Assembly: GCF_003970795.1 (NCBI RefSeq)
Contig: NZ_RWKW01000048.1
Span: 19,320-83,319 of the forward strand
Reading direction: 5' to 3'
Length of the DNA: 64,000 bases
Origin: Aquibium carbonis
Lineage (GTDB): Bacteria; Pseudomonadota; Alphaproteobacteria; Rhizobiales; Rhizobiaceae
The notes beneath the pieces were generated by a model. That model made no database searches. It was not told the origin of the DNA and saw only the letters and a list, made by a program, of their open reading frames with translations. Position 1 is the first letter of the stretch; every line of letters starts with the position of its first letter. The translations under genes and the position numbers were made by a program. Shown piece by piece: positions 27,545 to 35,663 of the stretch.

Positions 27545-28354
27545 GTGCGGGGGACGTTGAAGGACTTGTCACCACGCGGGCGGCGGAAACTTTTCCGCTG
27601 GACGTTCTTTGGCACGGTCGGCTGCATTCTTTTTGCACAGGCCGCCAACTGGCTCATGTTCCGCGAAATCGGGCAACCGGCTCTGGGTCGTGCAATCTTC
27701 AGCGGCACCATTATTCCGATCCTGCTCGCAGGCCCCCTGTTCTTCTACCTGACTCTGAAACTGCGCGAACTGGCCATCGCCAACCACAAACTCGTGGATG
27801 CCGCCACTATCGACTATCTGACCCGTTGTCTCAATCGCGGGGCGTTCACCGCCTATGTAGAGGCATCTTTAGCGGCAGCCAGAGCATCCGAGGACAACAG
27901 CAGCGGTGGGGCCCTTCTTGTAATCGATGCGGATCAGTTCAAACGGATCAATGATCGTTTCGGCCATGGCAGTGGCGACGAGGCGCTGCGCCTCGTCGCC
28001 ACTGCCATTCGTGGAGCGGTCGGCGAGAAGTCCGTGGTAGGGCGACTTGGTGGCGAGGAGTTCGCGGTTTTCATCGACGGACACTGCGACGCTCTGCCGA
28101 TCGCCCAGAGAGTTTGCAAAGCAGTAGAATCTGTTCGGTTTACGCCTCAGGGAACGCCTTGGCCGTTGACGGTGAGCGTTGGCGGCATGTCATTCGCAGA
28201 GCCCGCGCCGTTCAGCGAGATCTACCGGGTTGCAGACGAAATGCTCTACGAAGCGAAGCGGTCCGGCCGAAACAAGGTCGCCATGGCGCCGCCCGAAACC
28301 CTCATTAACCCTGCAATGTCCTCCGTCCGGGATCAGACCGCTACAGCGGCCTAA
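27545..28354 (+). CDS. Membrane-anchored diguanylate cyclase (GGDEF)
   Basis: A 269-residue protein with two hydrophobic segments (about 20-38 and 48-72), a short coiled linker (LKLRELAIANHKLVDAATID) and a GGDEF domain with the active variant GGEEF at residues 169-173. The metal/substrate residues VIDADQFKRINDRFGHGSGDEAL are intact. It should synthesise c-di-GMP from two GTP. No RxxD inhibitory site precedes GGEEF. It follows soxG by 92 bases but is probably a separate transcription unit; it converges with the SDR gene on the other strand. Confidence 0.92.
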   Translation: MRGTLKDLSPRGRRKLFRWTFFGTVGCILFAQAANWLMFREIGQPALGRAIFSGTIIPILLAGPLFFYLTLKLRELAIANHKLVDAATIDYLTRCLNRGAFTAYVEASLAAARASEDNSSGGALLVIDADQFKRINDRFGHGSGDEALRLVATAIRGAVGEKSVVGRLGGEEFAVFIDGHCDALPIAQRVCKAVESVRFTPQGTPWPLTVSVGGMSFAEPAPFSEIYRVADEMLYEAKRSGRNKVAMAPPETLINPAMSSVRDQTATAA

Positions 28355-28378
28355 CAGGCAAGTGCCGTCGCAGAGCGA

Positions 28379-29155
28379 TTATAGCGCCAAGATCCCGCCG
28401 TCGATCGCCAGCGCGTGGCCGTTCATGAAGGAGTTCTTCGGGTCAGCGGCAAACAAGATGGCCTCGACTATTTCGTCGACCTCCGCCACCCGCTTCATCG
28501 GTACGCCACGCGTCAGTTCACTGAGCGCCTCGCTTTCGCCTTTCCCGGAAAACCTCACGAATTCGTCGACCATCGCGGTGCGTGAGAAGGACGGGCAGAC
28601 TGCGTTGACCCGAATGTCGCGAGTGGCGTATTCCGCTGCGGCTGAGCGGGTGAGCCCGACGACTCCGTGTTTGGCGGCCGAATAGACGGACAGTTTGGGT
28701 GCGCCGGCCAGCCCCGCCACAGAGGCAATGTTGACGATCGTGCCGCCCCTGCCGTTCGCCTTGTACTGGTTCTCCATGCAAGCGAGTTGATGCTTCATGG
28801 CAAAGAATACGCCGAGCAGATCGATATCGAGGATCCGTCGCGCCTCTTCGGCGGATAGTTGCGCCAGCTTGACGAAGCTCTGGGCGATACCGGCATTGTT
28901 GACGGCAATGTCGAGCCGGCCGAAACGCTTGACCGCGAGCGCGACGAGGTTCTGCGACAGGCTCTCATCAGAGATGTCTCCCGCCAAGACCGCCAAATCG
29001 GCGGACAGGTCGCTTGCGAGGCGGCCGAGCAGTTCCTGGTCCATATCGGACAGCACGAGGCGTGCGCCTTCCGTCGCCATTCGCTCCGCGGTGCGCCTGC
29101 CGAAGCCGCCGCACGCTCCGGTGATGACGACGACCTGGTCCGTAAACCGACCCAT
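28379..29155 (-). CDS. SDR family NAD(P)-dependent oxidoreductase (A)
   Basis: A 258-residue classical short-chain dehydrogenase. The nucleotide motif is VVITGACGGFGRRTAE (residues 9-24, TGxxxGxG), NNAG is present (AVNNAGIAQ), and the catalytic pair is YSAAKHG (YxxxK). It should oxidise or reduce a hydroxyacyl-CoA or similar alcohol. It is the last gene of a four-gene minus-strand operon, 3 bases after the kinase gene. Because it sits beside kinase, hydratase and acyl-CoA dehydrogenase genes, a 3-hydroxyacyl-CoA dehydrogenase role is reasonable; this is inference. Confidence 0.9.
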   Translation of the reverse strand: MGRFTDQVVVITGACGGFGRRTAERMATEGARLVLSDMDQELLGRLASDLSADLAVLAGDISDESLSQNLVALAVKRFGRLDIAVNNAGIAQSFVKLAQLSAEEARRILDIDLLGVFFAMKHQLACMENQYKANGRGGTIVNIASVAGLAGAPKLSVYSAAKHGVVGLTRSAAAEYATRDIRVNAVCPSFSRTAMVDEFVRFSGKGESEALSELTRGVPMKRVAEVDEIVEAILFAADPKNSFMNGHALAIDGGILAL

Positions 29156-29158
29156 GAA

Positions 29159-30193
29159 TCACTCCCCCGTGTCGATGCGCCGGACGGCGAGTCCGGCCAA
29201 CAGTTCCACCGCCTCGCCATAGGTACGCGCCTTCTCCGGGTTGGACGCGTTTCCGTCCAGAGCGCGCTTGTAGACGCCCTGGCAGATGGCCGCGAGGCGG
29301 AAGAAAGAGAAGGCGAGATAGAACGTCCAATTGTCGATGCGGTCGATGCCGCGGCGGCGGCAATAAGCGGCGACGTATTCCTCTTCCGTCGGCAGGCCAG
29401 TCGCCTTGCGGTCGATGCTGCCAAGGCCGCGAAAGCCCGAGGCATGCGGCAGGCGCCACTGCATGCACTGGTAGGCGAGGTCGGAATAGGGATGACCAAG
29501 CGTCGACAGTTCCCAGTCGAGCACGGCGATCACCTTCGGCTCGTCCCTGGCGAAAATCATGTTGTCGAGGCGGTAGTCGCCGTGGACCAGGCTGACGATC
29601 CCGTCGTCCGGCGGCTGGTTGGTCTGCAACCAGGACATCAGCGTTTCCATATCCGGCACGGTGCCTGTCTCCGAGGCACGGTATTGCCCGCCCCAGCGGG
29701 CGATCTGGCGCTCGAAATAGCTGCCCGGCCGGCCGAAATCGGAGAGCCCGACGGCACCGATGTCGATGGCGTGGAGTGCTGCCAGCGTCTCGTTCATGGC
29801 GTCATACATGGCGCCGCGCTCGGCCGGATCAGACACCTCCTGCAACGCTGGGTCCCACAGGATACGCCCGTCAACAAAGGCCATGACGTAGAACATGCGG
29901 CCGATCGGTGAGTCCTCGCCCGACAGGTGCAGCACCTCGGGAACCGGGAAGCCTGCCGCGCCGAGCGCCTTGATGACGCGGAACTCTCGGTCGACCTGGT
30001 GCGCCGATTTGAGCAGCTGACCGGGCGGCTTGGCGCGCAGGACGTAGATGCCGCTTTCGGCGGTCAGCCGGTAGGTCGGATTCGATTGCCCGGCCTTGAA
30101 TTTCTCGACCGCGCGAAGGCCTCGGAAACCCGGTACGTTCGCCTCGAGATAGGGGCCGAGTGTGGCAGCATCGATCGAGTTGGAATCGCTCAT
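29159..30193 (-). CDS. APH-fold phosphotransferase, ACAD10/11 N-domain/LvaA-like
   Basis: A 344-residue aminoglycoside-phosphotransferase-fold kinase. The family signature is clear: KFKAGQSNPTYRL near residue 31 (ATP loop), the catalytic HGDYRLDNMIF at 204-214 and DWELSTLGHPYSDLAY from 226. HGDxRxDN plus WELSTLGHP is the pattern of the kinase domain of mammalian ACAD10/ACAD11 and of LvaA, which phosphorylate the 4-hydroxyl of 4-hydroxyacyl-CoA. It overlaps the MaoC gene by 4 bases, and a TetR/acyl-CoA dehydrogenase operon diverges from this operon. ATG at 30193 follows AGGAGGAG, so a longer frame from 30304 is rejected. The kinase family is certain; the substrate is inference. Confidence 0.88.
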   Translation of the reverse strand: MSDSNSIDAATLGPYLEANVPGFRGLRAVEKFKAGQSNPTYRLTAESGIYVLRAKPPGQLLKSAHQVDREFRVIKALGAAGFPVPEVLHLSGEDSPIGRMFYVMAFVDGRILWDPALQEVSDPAERGAMYDAMNETLAALHAIDIGAVGLSDFGRPGSYFERQIARWGGQYRASETGTVPDMETLMSWLQTNQPPDDGIVSLVHGDYRLDNMIFARDEPKVIAVLDWELSTLGHPYSDLAYQCMQWRLPHASGFRGLGSIDRKATGLPTEEEYVAAYCRRRGIDRIDNWTFYLAFSFFRLAAICQGVYKRALDGNASNPEKARTYGEAVELLAGLAVRRIDTGE

Positions 30194-30681
30194 GACGTCT
30201 CCTCCTGGCGCGGAAGCTGGGTCAGCGTGAGCCAACGCGCGGTGAGCGCCGGCTTCTTCGACCCCTCGATCTCGATAGTCACGTCGTGCGCGACTTCGAT
30301 CCAACCGGATGGGCGAATGTTCGCCTTGACCAGCACGAAGCGGGCGCGCACGCGGGCGCCGGACCTGACCGGCGCCTTGAAGCGAACCTCGTCGAAGCCG
30401 TAGTTAATGCCAACGGTCGCGCCCTCAAGTGGCGGAATGGTCTCATAGGCCAGGGTCGAGAGCAGCGAAAGTGACAGAAAGCCATGGGCGATCGTGCCGC
30501 CGAACGATGTCTCCCGCATCGCGCGTTCAGGGTCGACATGGATGAACTGGTGATCGTCGGTCGCGTCGGCGAAGCGGTCGATCATCGTCTGGCTGACGCT
30601 GCGCCAAGGCGATACGCCTATTTCCGTGCCGACCGCCGCCAGAAGGTCGTCTGTGGTGATCGGCTCTCTGAAATATTCCAT
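30190..30681 (-). CDS. MaoC-like (R)-enoyl-CoA hydratase
   Basis: A 163-residue hot-dog-fold protein with the hydratase-2 motif FADATDDHQFIHVDPERA (Asp43 with His48 as likely catalytic pair) and GTIAHGFLSLSLL. It should hydrate an enoyl-CoA or dehydrate an (R)-3-hydroxyacyl-CoA. ATG at 30681 gives the usual length; the upstream frame to 30819 encodes residues unlike the family. The gene lies 10 bases after SDR (B) and overlaps the kinase gene (ATGA). It completes a beta-oxidation-like set with the dehydrogenases. Confidence 0.9.
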   Translation of the reverse strand: MEYFREPITTDDLLAAVGTEIGVSPWRSVSQTMIDRFADATDDHQFIHVDPERAMRETSFGGTIAHGFLSLSLLSTLAYETIPPLEGATVGINYGFDEVRFKAPVRSGARVRARFVLVKANIRPSGWIEVAHDVTIEIEGSKKPALTARWLTLTQLPRQEETS

Positions 30682-30691
30682 TTCGATGATG

Positions 30692-31510
30692 TCAATCCAG
30701 ATCCTTGAACAGCGACATGCCATGCTGCACGGATTGTCCGCCATCAAGGGGCAATATGGCTCCTGTGACGTAACTGCCGGCCCGGCTGCACAGATATAGC
30801 GTTGCACCGGCAATGTCATCGGGTTGGCCGATGCGACCGATCGGAACCCTTCTGCCTACCTTGGCCGCCTTCTCGTCGGTGTCGGTGGCAAACGCTGTCA
30901 TTCGGCTCTGGAATGGCCCAGGCGCGAACGCGTTGACGGTAATGTGTCGCCCTGCGAGTTCGCCTGCGAGAGTCTTCGTCAGATGATGAACCGCAGCCTT
31001 CGAAGCCGTGTAGGAATAAGCTCCGTCGGCAATCGGCTGGGTACCCATTACCGACCCGAGATTGATGATCCGGGCAGGATCGGCGCGGCTACCAGCGGCA
31101 TCAAGTAACGGCAGCAGGTCGCGGGTCAAATGAAACAGGCCAGTAACATTGACGTCGAGGACGCGCGACCAAGCTTTGTAGGGGAATTTATCGAGCGCCT
31201 CACCCCATGAAAGCCCAGCATTGTTGATCAATATGTCCAGTTTGGTGGTCCGCGCCTTCACTTCGGCCGCCAGCGCGGTGACGCCCGCCTCGCTGGAGAC
31301 GTCGCCGGCAAATCCGTCGGCCTTGCCGCCGCCCAGCGCGTTCAACTCCGCCGCGATCTTTTCGCACTCGGCTCCACGGCGCGACGCGATCATCACGTTC
31401 GCACCGCCGCGAACAAGCGCTTCGGCCGCCATGAGGCCGATGCCGCTCGCCGCGCCGGTGATGAGCGCAGTCTTTCCAGCCACTGAGAATAGATCCTCGA
31501 TGTAAGTCAT
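30692..31510 (-). CDS. SDR family NAD(P)-dependent oxidoreductase (B)
   Basis: A 272-residue classical short-chain dehydrogenase: ALITGAASGIG near residue 15, a basic SRRGAE after the second strand that suggests NADP preference, LINNAGLSWG, and YTASKAAV (YxxxK). The C terminus (YLCSRAGSYVTGAILPLDGG) is standard. It is the first gene of the minus-strand operon, divergent from TetR, and the palindrome at 31553-31570 lies 43 bases before its ATG. It is not a recent duplicate of SDR (A), judging by the low identity. Confidence 0.9.
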   Translation of the reverse strand: MTYIEDLFSVAGKTALITGAASGIGLMAAEALVRGGANVMIASRRGAECEKIAAELNALGGGKADGFAGDVSSEAGVTALAAEVKARTTKLDILINNAGLSWGEALDKFPYKAWSRVLDVNVTGLFHLTRDLLPLLDAAGSRADPARIINLGSVMGTQPIADGAYSYTASKAAVHHLTKTLAGELAGRHITVNAFAPGPFQSRMTAFATDTDEKAAKVGRRVPIGRIGQPDDIAGATLYLCSRAGSYVTGAILPLDGGQSVQHGMSLFKDLD

Positions 31511-31552
31511 AATCCCTCCCGGTCCGCGACTTTTTTTGGCGCCGCGTTGACA

Positions 31553-31570
31553 ACATACCGGGTAGTATGT
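31553..31570. promoter_or_regulatory. Palindromic TetR-type operator candidate in divergent promoter
   Basis: ACATAC (31553-31558), six bases, then GTATGT (31565-31570) form an inverted repeat; one more A/T pair extends it on each side. A TTGACA hexamer at 31547-31552 directly abuts it. It lies between SDR (B) on the minus strand and the TetR gene on the plus strand, the expected place for autoregulation and control of both arms. No promoter -10 box of good quality is certain. Confidence 0.65.
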
Positions 31571-31604
31571 TCAACATCGCCCTGTCAGTAAAGAGCCCCG
31601 TACG

Positions 31605-32300
31605 ATGAAAGCTGGAAAAACCGGCAGGGCTGGACGATGGGAGGTTTCAAGGCGTATGGCGCTGGGCGTCAGGGAGCATGTTGCCGACAGTTCGCGCATC
31701 GACATTCTGCGCGCGGCGGCTTGCTGTTTCATGGAGCGCGGCTATACCGCGACGTCGATCGACGATGTCGCCCGCAGGATCGGCGCCACCAAGGGGCGCA
31801 TCTATCATCATTTTCCGTCCAAGGCCGACCTCTTTGCAGAAGTGTTTCGACACGGCATGGACATCAATTTCGAGGCACTGGCACCGTTCCAAGGGATGGC
31901 GGGTCCGGCCTTGGTGCGCTGGCGACGTATGGCCAAGACCCATGTATTGCAGATGATCGATACGAAGCCTTTCCAGCGCGCGGTCTGGATCGGGGTCGAG
32001 ATGCACCTGCGGGGGGCGACCACTCCGGAGCAGAGGTCTGTCTTCAATGAACTCATCGACTATCGCGACAGGTATGGCGCGCAGTTTCGCGATACGCTGA
32101 TCCAGTGTCGCGACGAGGGGGTTTTCCGCTTCGAGAATCCGAGCATCGCTGGCCAGTTGATGTTCATGACGCTGAATTCGCCGATTTTCTGGTACTCGCC
32201 GCGAACCGGCGAAACACGATCGGATATCGAAGCCATCGCCGATCAGGTCGTCGACTATGCCCAAGGCGGACTGTGCAAGGAACAAGGGACGCAGACATGA
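31605..32300 (+). CDS. TetR/AcrR family transcriptional regulator
   Basis: A 231-residue regulator. The N-terminal helix-turn-helix is clear (DILRAAACCFMERGYTATSIDDVARRIGATKGRIYHHFPSKADLFAEVF); the C-terminal part is an all-helical ligand pocket. A later ATG at 31656 is an alternative start that removes a basic leader. The stop overlaps the ATG of the acyl-CoA dehydrogenase (ATGA), so repressor and enzyme are co-translated. Such regulators of beta-oxidation operons usually respond to an acyl-CoA. It should bind the palindrome at 31553-31570. Confidence 0.9.
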   Translation: MKAGKTGRAGRWEVSRRMALGVREHVADSSRIDILRAAACCFMERGYTATSIDDVARRIGATKGRIYHHFPSKADLFAEVFRHGMDINFEALAPFQGMAGPALVRWRRMAKTHVLQMIDTKPFQRAVWIGVEMHLRGATTPEQRSVFNELIDYRDRYGAQFRDTLIQCRDEGVFRFENPSIAGQLMFMTLNSPIFWYSPRTGETRSDIEAIADQVVDYAQGGLCKEQGTQT

Positions 32301-33538
32301 CTGACATGAATCTTGGGATGACCGACCGCCTGAAGCCGATCCACGAGAAGGTGGCCCGGATGGTGCGCGAAGAAATTATCCCGCTCGACGAAGAATTTCT
32401 CGCCGAGATTGGTAAGGCCGGTGACCGCTTCGTCTACACACAGAAACAGTCGGACATACTTGAAGGCCTGAAGGCAAAGGCGCGGGAGCGCGGCCTCTGG
32501 AATTTCTGGCTGACCGACTCAGAGCGCGGCTTCGGTCTCTCAACTGTTGAATATGCCTATCTCGCCGAAGAAATGGGTAAATCGCATCTCGCGGCCGAGG
32601 TCTTCAACTGCTCGGCGCCGGACACTGGCAATATGGAAGTGTTCGAGCGCTACGGGACGCAGGCGCAGAAGGACAGGTGGCTCTCCCAGCTGCTGGAAGG
32701 CAAGATCCGCTCGGCCTTCCTGATGACCGAGCCGGACGTTGCCTCGTCGGACGCCACCAACATCTCCATGTCCTGCGTGCGCGATGGCGACCACTACGTG
32801 ATGACCGGCGAGAAGTGGTGGTCGTCCGGTGCCGGCGATCCGCGCTGCAAGATCTACATCGTGATGGTGAAGACCGGTGGCGAGGACGATCCCAAGCACC
32901 GCCGCCACTCGATGGTGCTGGTGCCGGCGGGCACGCCGGGCGTGACCATGCTGCGCGCCATGGAGGTCTATGGCGACGACGACGCACCACATGGCCACAT
33001 GCATATCCGCTTCGAGAACGTGCGCGTGCCGGTCGAGAATCTTCTGCTGAAGGAGGGGGCCGGCTTTGAGATCGCACAGGGTCGTCTCGGGCCTGGCCGT
33101 ATCCACCATTGCATGCGCGCCATCGGCCAGGCGGAGCGGGCGCTGGAACTGATGTGCCAGCGCGCCATGCGCCGCGAAGCCTTCGGCCAACCGCTTGCCA
33201 AGCTCGGCGCCAATTACGACATCATCGCCAACTGCCGCATGGAAATCGAGATGGCGCGGTTGCTTTGCCTGAAAGCAGCCTGGATGATGGACCAGGGCGA
33301 TCCGAAGGCGGCTGCTCCCTGGATTAGCCAGATCAAGGTCGTGGCGCCGCAGGTCGCGCTCAAGGTCACTGACGAAGCGGTGCAGATGTTCGGCGCGCAA
33401 GGCATCAGCCAGGACACGCCGCTGGCGCGCAGCTGGACGCATCTGCGCACGCTGCGCTTCGCCGACGGTCCCGACGCCGTGCACCGCCGCCAGGTGGCAC
33501 GGCAGGAACTGAAGAAGTACACGCAGGAAAAGGTGTGA
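32297..33538 (+). CDS. Acyl-CoA dehydrogenase, ACAD11/LvaC-like
   Basis: A 413-residue acyl-CoA dehydrogenase family flavoprotein. Its motifs closely match what I recall of the dehydrogenase domain of human ACAD11: APDTGNMEVFERYG, MTEPDVASSDATNISM, GEKWWSSGAGDPRCKI and GRLGPGRIHHCMRAIGQAERALE. Near the C terminus ADGPDAVH stands where medium-chain-type enzymes have the catalytic Glu (YEGT), giving Asp390. In the ACAD10/11 and Lva systems this domain works on a 4-phosphoacyl-CoA made by the APH kinase, helping remove the phosphate and move the hydroxyl toward C3. It overlaps tetR by 4 bases and precedes the MDR gene by 4 bases. Family certain, reaction inferred. Confidence 0.9.
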   Translation: MTDMNLGMTDRLKPIHEKVARMVREEIIPLDEEFLAEIGKAGDRFVYTQKQSDILEGLKAKARERGLWNFWLTDSERGFGLSTVEYAYLAEEMGKSHLAAEVFNCSAPDTGNMEVFERYGTQAQKDRWLSQLLEGKIRSAFLMTEPDVASSDATNISMSCVRDGDHYVMTGEKWWSSGAGDPRCKIYIVMVKTGGEDDPKHRRHSMVLVPAGTPGVTMLRAMEVYGDDDAPHGHMHIRFENVRVPVENLLLKEGAGFEIAQGRLGPGRIHHCMRAIGQAERALELMCQRAMRREAFGQPLAKLGANYDIIANCRMEIEMARLLCLKAAWMMDQGDPKAAAPWISQIKVVAPQVALKVTDEAVQMFGAQGISQDTPLARSWTHLRTLRFADGPDAVHRRQVARQELKKYTQEKV

Positions 33539-33542
33539 CGGC

Positions 33543-34511
33543 ATGAAAGCGATCGTTGCCCGCGACTACGGGCCGCTCGACAACCTCGTCTATGCCGACT
33601 GGCCCGAGCCGGAGGCCAAGGGGCGCTCCGTCGTCATCCAGGCGGAGGCGATCGGGGTGAATTTCCCCGACGGACTGCTGGTTCAGGGCCTCTACCAGAT
33701 GAAGCCGCCGGTGCCCTTCGTGCCGGGTATGGAAGTGGCCGGCAGGGTGGTCGCTGTCGGCGAGGAGGTTCGCTCGGTCAAGGTCGGCGATCGTGTCGCC
33801 GCGCTCGGCAATCTCGGCGGCTATGCCGAGAGGGTCGCCGCGCCGGAAGGCAGTGTCCTGCCGCTTCCCGACGGCGTGACGGCTTCCGACGCCTGCGCGC
33901 TGCTCTGCGGCTACGGCACATCCCACTACGCGCTCAAGCAGCGAGGCCAGATCAAGCCGGGCGAGACGCTGTGCGTGCTCGGCGCGGGCGGGCTCACGGG
34001 CACGGCCGCCATCCAGATCGGCAAGGCGATGGGCGCGCGCGTCATCGGCGTCGCCTCCTCGGAGGAAAAGCGCGCGATCGCGACCGAGGCCGGCGCGGAC
34101 ATCGTGCTCGGCTACGACAACCTGAAGGACGCGCTCAAGGAAGCGACGGGTGGCAAGGGTGTCGACGTCGGGTATGATCCGGTCGGCGGCGAGAGTTTCG
34201 ATGCCCTGTCGCGGTCGATGGGCTGGGGCGGGCGCCTGCTCGTCATCGGCTTCGCGTCGGGCACGATCCCGAAGTTCCCGGTCAACCTCGCCTTGGTAAA
34301 GGGCTTCAGCGTCGTGGGCGTCTTCTGGGGCGATTTCACCCGCCGCGAGCCGGCGGTCTATGCCGACAACATGCGCGAACTGATCGGCTGGTACACGGCC
34401 GGCAAGGTCAAACCGGTGATCGAAGGCGAGTATCCGCTTTCGGATGCCGCCGCCGTGCTGACGCGGGTGCTCAACCGCGGATCGGCCGGCAAGATCATCC
34501 TGAAGCCATGA
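33543..34511 (+). CDS. NADPH:quinone oxidoreductase-like MDR protein
   Basis: A 322-residue medium-chain dehydrogenase/reductase of the quinone-oxidoreductase branch. GMEVAGRVVAVGEEV and the Rossmann motif VLGAGGLTGTAAIQIGKAMGARVIGVASS near residue 145 are clear. Zinc ligands are absent. In this operon it may act as an enoyl-CoA or enone reductase; nothing fixes the substrate. It overlaps the next MDR gene by 4 bases. Confidence 0.88.
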   Translation: MKAIVARDYGPLDNLVYADWPEPEAKGRSVVIQAEAIGVNFPDGLLVQGLYQMKPPVPFVPGMEVAGRVVAVGEEVRSVKVGDRVAALGNLGGYAERVAAPEGSVLPLPDGVTASDACALLCGYGTSHYALKQRGQIKPGETLCVLGAGGLTGTAAIQIGKAMGARVIGVASSEEKRAIATEAGADIVLGYDNLKDALKEATGGKGVDVGYDPVGGESFDALSRSMGWGGRLLVIGFASGTIPKFPVNLALVKGFSVVGVFWGDFTRREPAVYADNMRELIGWYTAGKVKPVIEGEYPLSDAAAVLTRVLNRGSAGKIILKP

Positions 34512-35566
34512 AGGAAACGCCAGCCTTGACCATTCCAGACAAGATGAAGGCATTGCTTCTGGTCGACGACGGCTACTCGACCGAAAGGTCGGACGCCCGG
34601 CTCGATTCCATGGCGGCCTACGTGCATCTCGGCGAGATCGACGTGCCGAAACCGGGGCCTTCGCAGGTTCTGCTGAAAGTCAGCCTCGCCTCGATCAACC
34701 CGTCCGACGTCATGTTCGTGAAGGGGCTCTACGGCCAGCCGCGCCACCGGGGCCAGCCGGCAGGCTTCGAGGGCGTCGGGATCGTGGCGGCGGCGGGCGA
34801 CAGCCCGGAGGCGCAGCGGCTCGTGGGCCAGCGCGTCGCCTTCGCCACGGGGCTTTCCAACTGGGGCTCCTGGGCCGAGTACGCGATTGCCGAAGCCGCC
34901 GTCTGCATCCCTGTCATCGACAGCGTCAAAGACGCCGACGCGGCGGCCATGATCGTCAATCCGCTTACCGCGCTCGCCATGTTCGGCATCGTCAGGGAGG
35001 AAGGCGAGAAGGCCTTCTTGTTGACGGCCGGAGCAAGCCAGCTCTGCAAGCTGATGATGGGCGTGGCGCGCGACGAGGGTTATCGCCCCATTGCGATCGT
35101 GCGGCGCGACGACCAGATCGAGATGCTGAAGCAGGCGGGCGCCGCGCACGTGCTCAACGAGACCGCGCCGGATTTTTCCCAGAAGCTGCAGGAGGTGATG
35201 CGGGCCGAGCAGCCGCGCATTTTCCTCGATGCCGTCACGGGGCCGCTCGCCGGCCAGATCTTCAACGCCATGCCAAAGGGCGCGCGCTGGATCGTCTACG
35301 GCCGGCTTGACACCGCCACGACGCCGATCCCGGAGCCGGGTCAACTGATCTTCATGCGCAAACGCATCGAGGGCTTCTGGCTCACCGAGTGGATGCGCAA
35401 GTCCTCGCTGGAGACGAAGATCGCCACCATTCGGGAAGCGCAGATGCGCTTTGCCGACGGTCGCTGGGCGACCGACATCAATGCCGTCGTGCCGCTGGAG
35501 GATGCGATCGCGATGGTTCCGGCCGAACATGCCAAGCCGAACGGGAAGGTGTTCATAAGGCCATAG
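34508..35566 (+). CDS. Divergent MDR oxidoreductase
   Basis: A 352-residue medium-chain dehydrogenase/reductase. ASINPSDVMFVKGLYG, PAGFEGVGIV and GSWAEYAI define the catalytic domain. The Rossmann loop is atypical (LLTAGASQLCKLMMGVARDEGYRPIAIVRR). No zinc-ligand pattern is seen. ATG at 34508 overlaps the previous stop; a later ATG at 34544 (KMKALLL) is possible and would remove a 12-residue leader. Two MDR genes back to back suggest a two-step reduction or an enzyme pair for branched or unsaturated intermediates. Confidence 0.85.
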   Translation: MKETPALTIPDKMKALLLVDDGYSTERSDARLDSMAAYVHLGEIDVPKPGPSQVLLKVSLASINPSDVMFVKGLYGQPRHRGQPAGFEGVGIVAAAGDSPEAQRLVGQRVAFATGLSNWGSWAEYAIAEAAVCIPVIDSVKDADAAAMIVNPLTALAMFGIVREEGEKAFLLTAGASQLCKLMMGVARDEGYRPIAIVRRDDQIEMLKQAGAAHVLNETAPDFSQKLQEVMRAEQPRIFLDAVTGPLAGQIFNAMPKGARWIVYGRLDTATTPIPEPGQLIFMRKRIEGFWLTEWMRKSSLETKIATIREAQMRFADGRWATDINAVVPLEDAIAMVPAEHAKPNGKVFIRP

Positions 35567-35624
35567 CCATGTTGGGCGGGGTTTGCTTGCGGGAACGGCG
35601 ACCTCGTCTGTAGAGTGGAGGAAA

Positions 35625-35643
35625 GCGCGGCATCAGACCGCGC
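35625..35643 (+). other. Short hairpin between MDR and permease genes
   Basis: GCGCGG (35625-35630) pairs with CCGCGC (35638-35643) around a 7-base loop in the 97-base gap before the LivH-like gene. No T run follows. It may separate the enzyme and transporter parts of the operon at mRNA level, but the stem is short. Confidence 0.35.
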
Positions 35644-35663
35644 AACTGCGGGAGGAGAACGTC

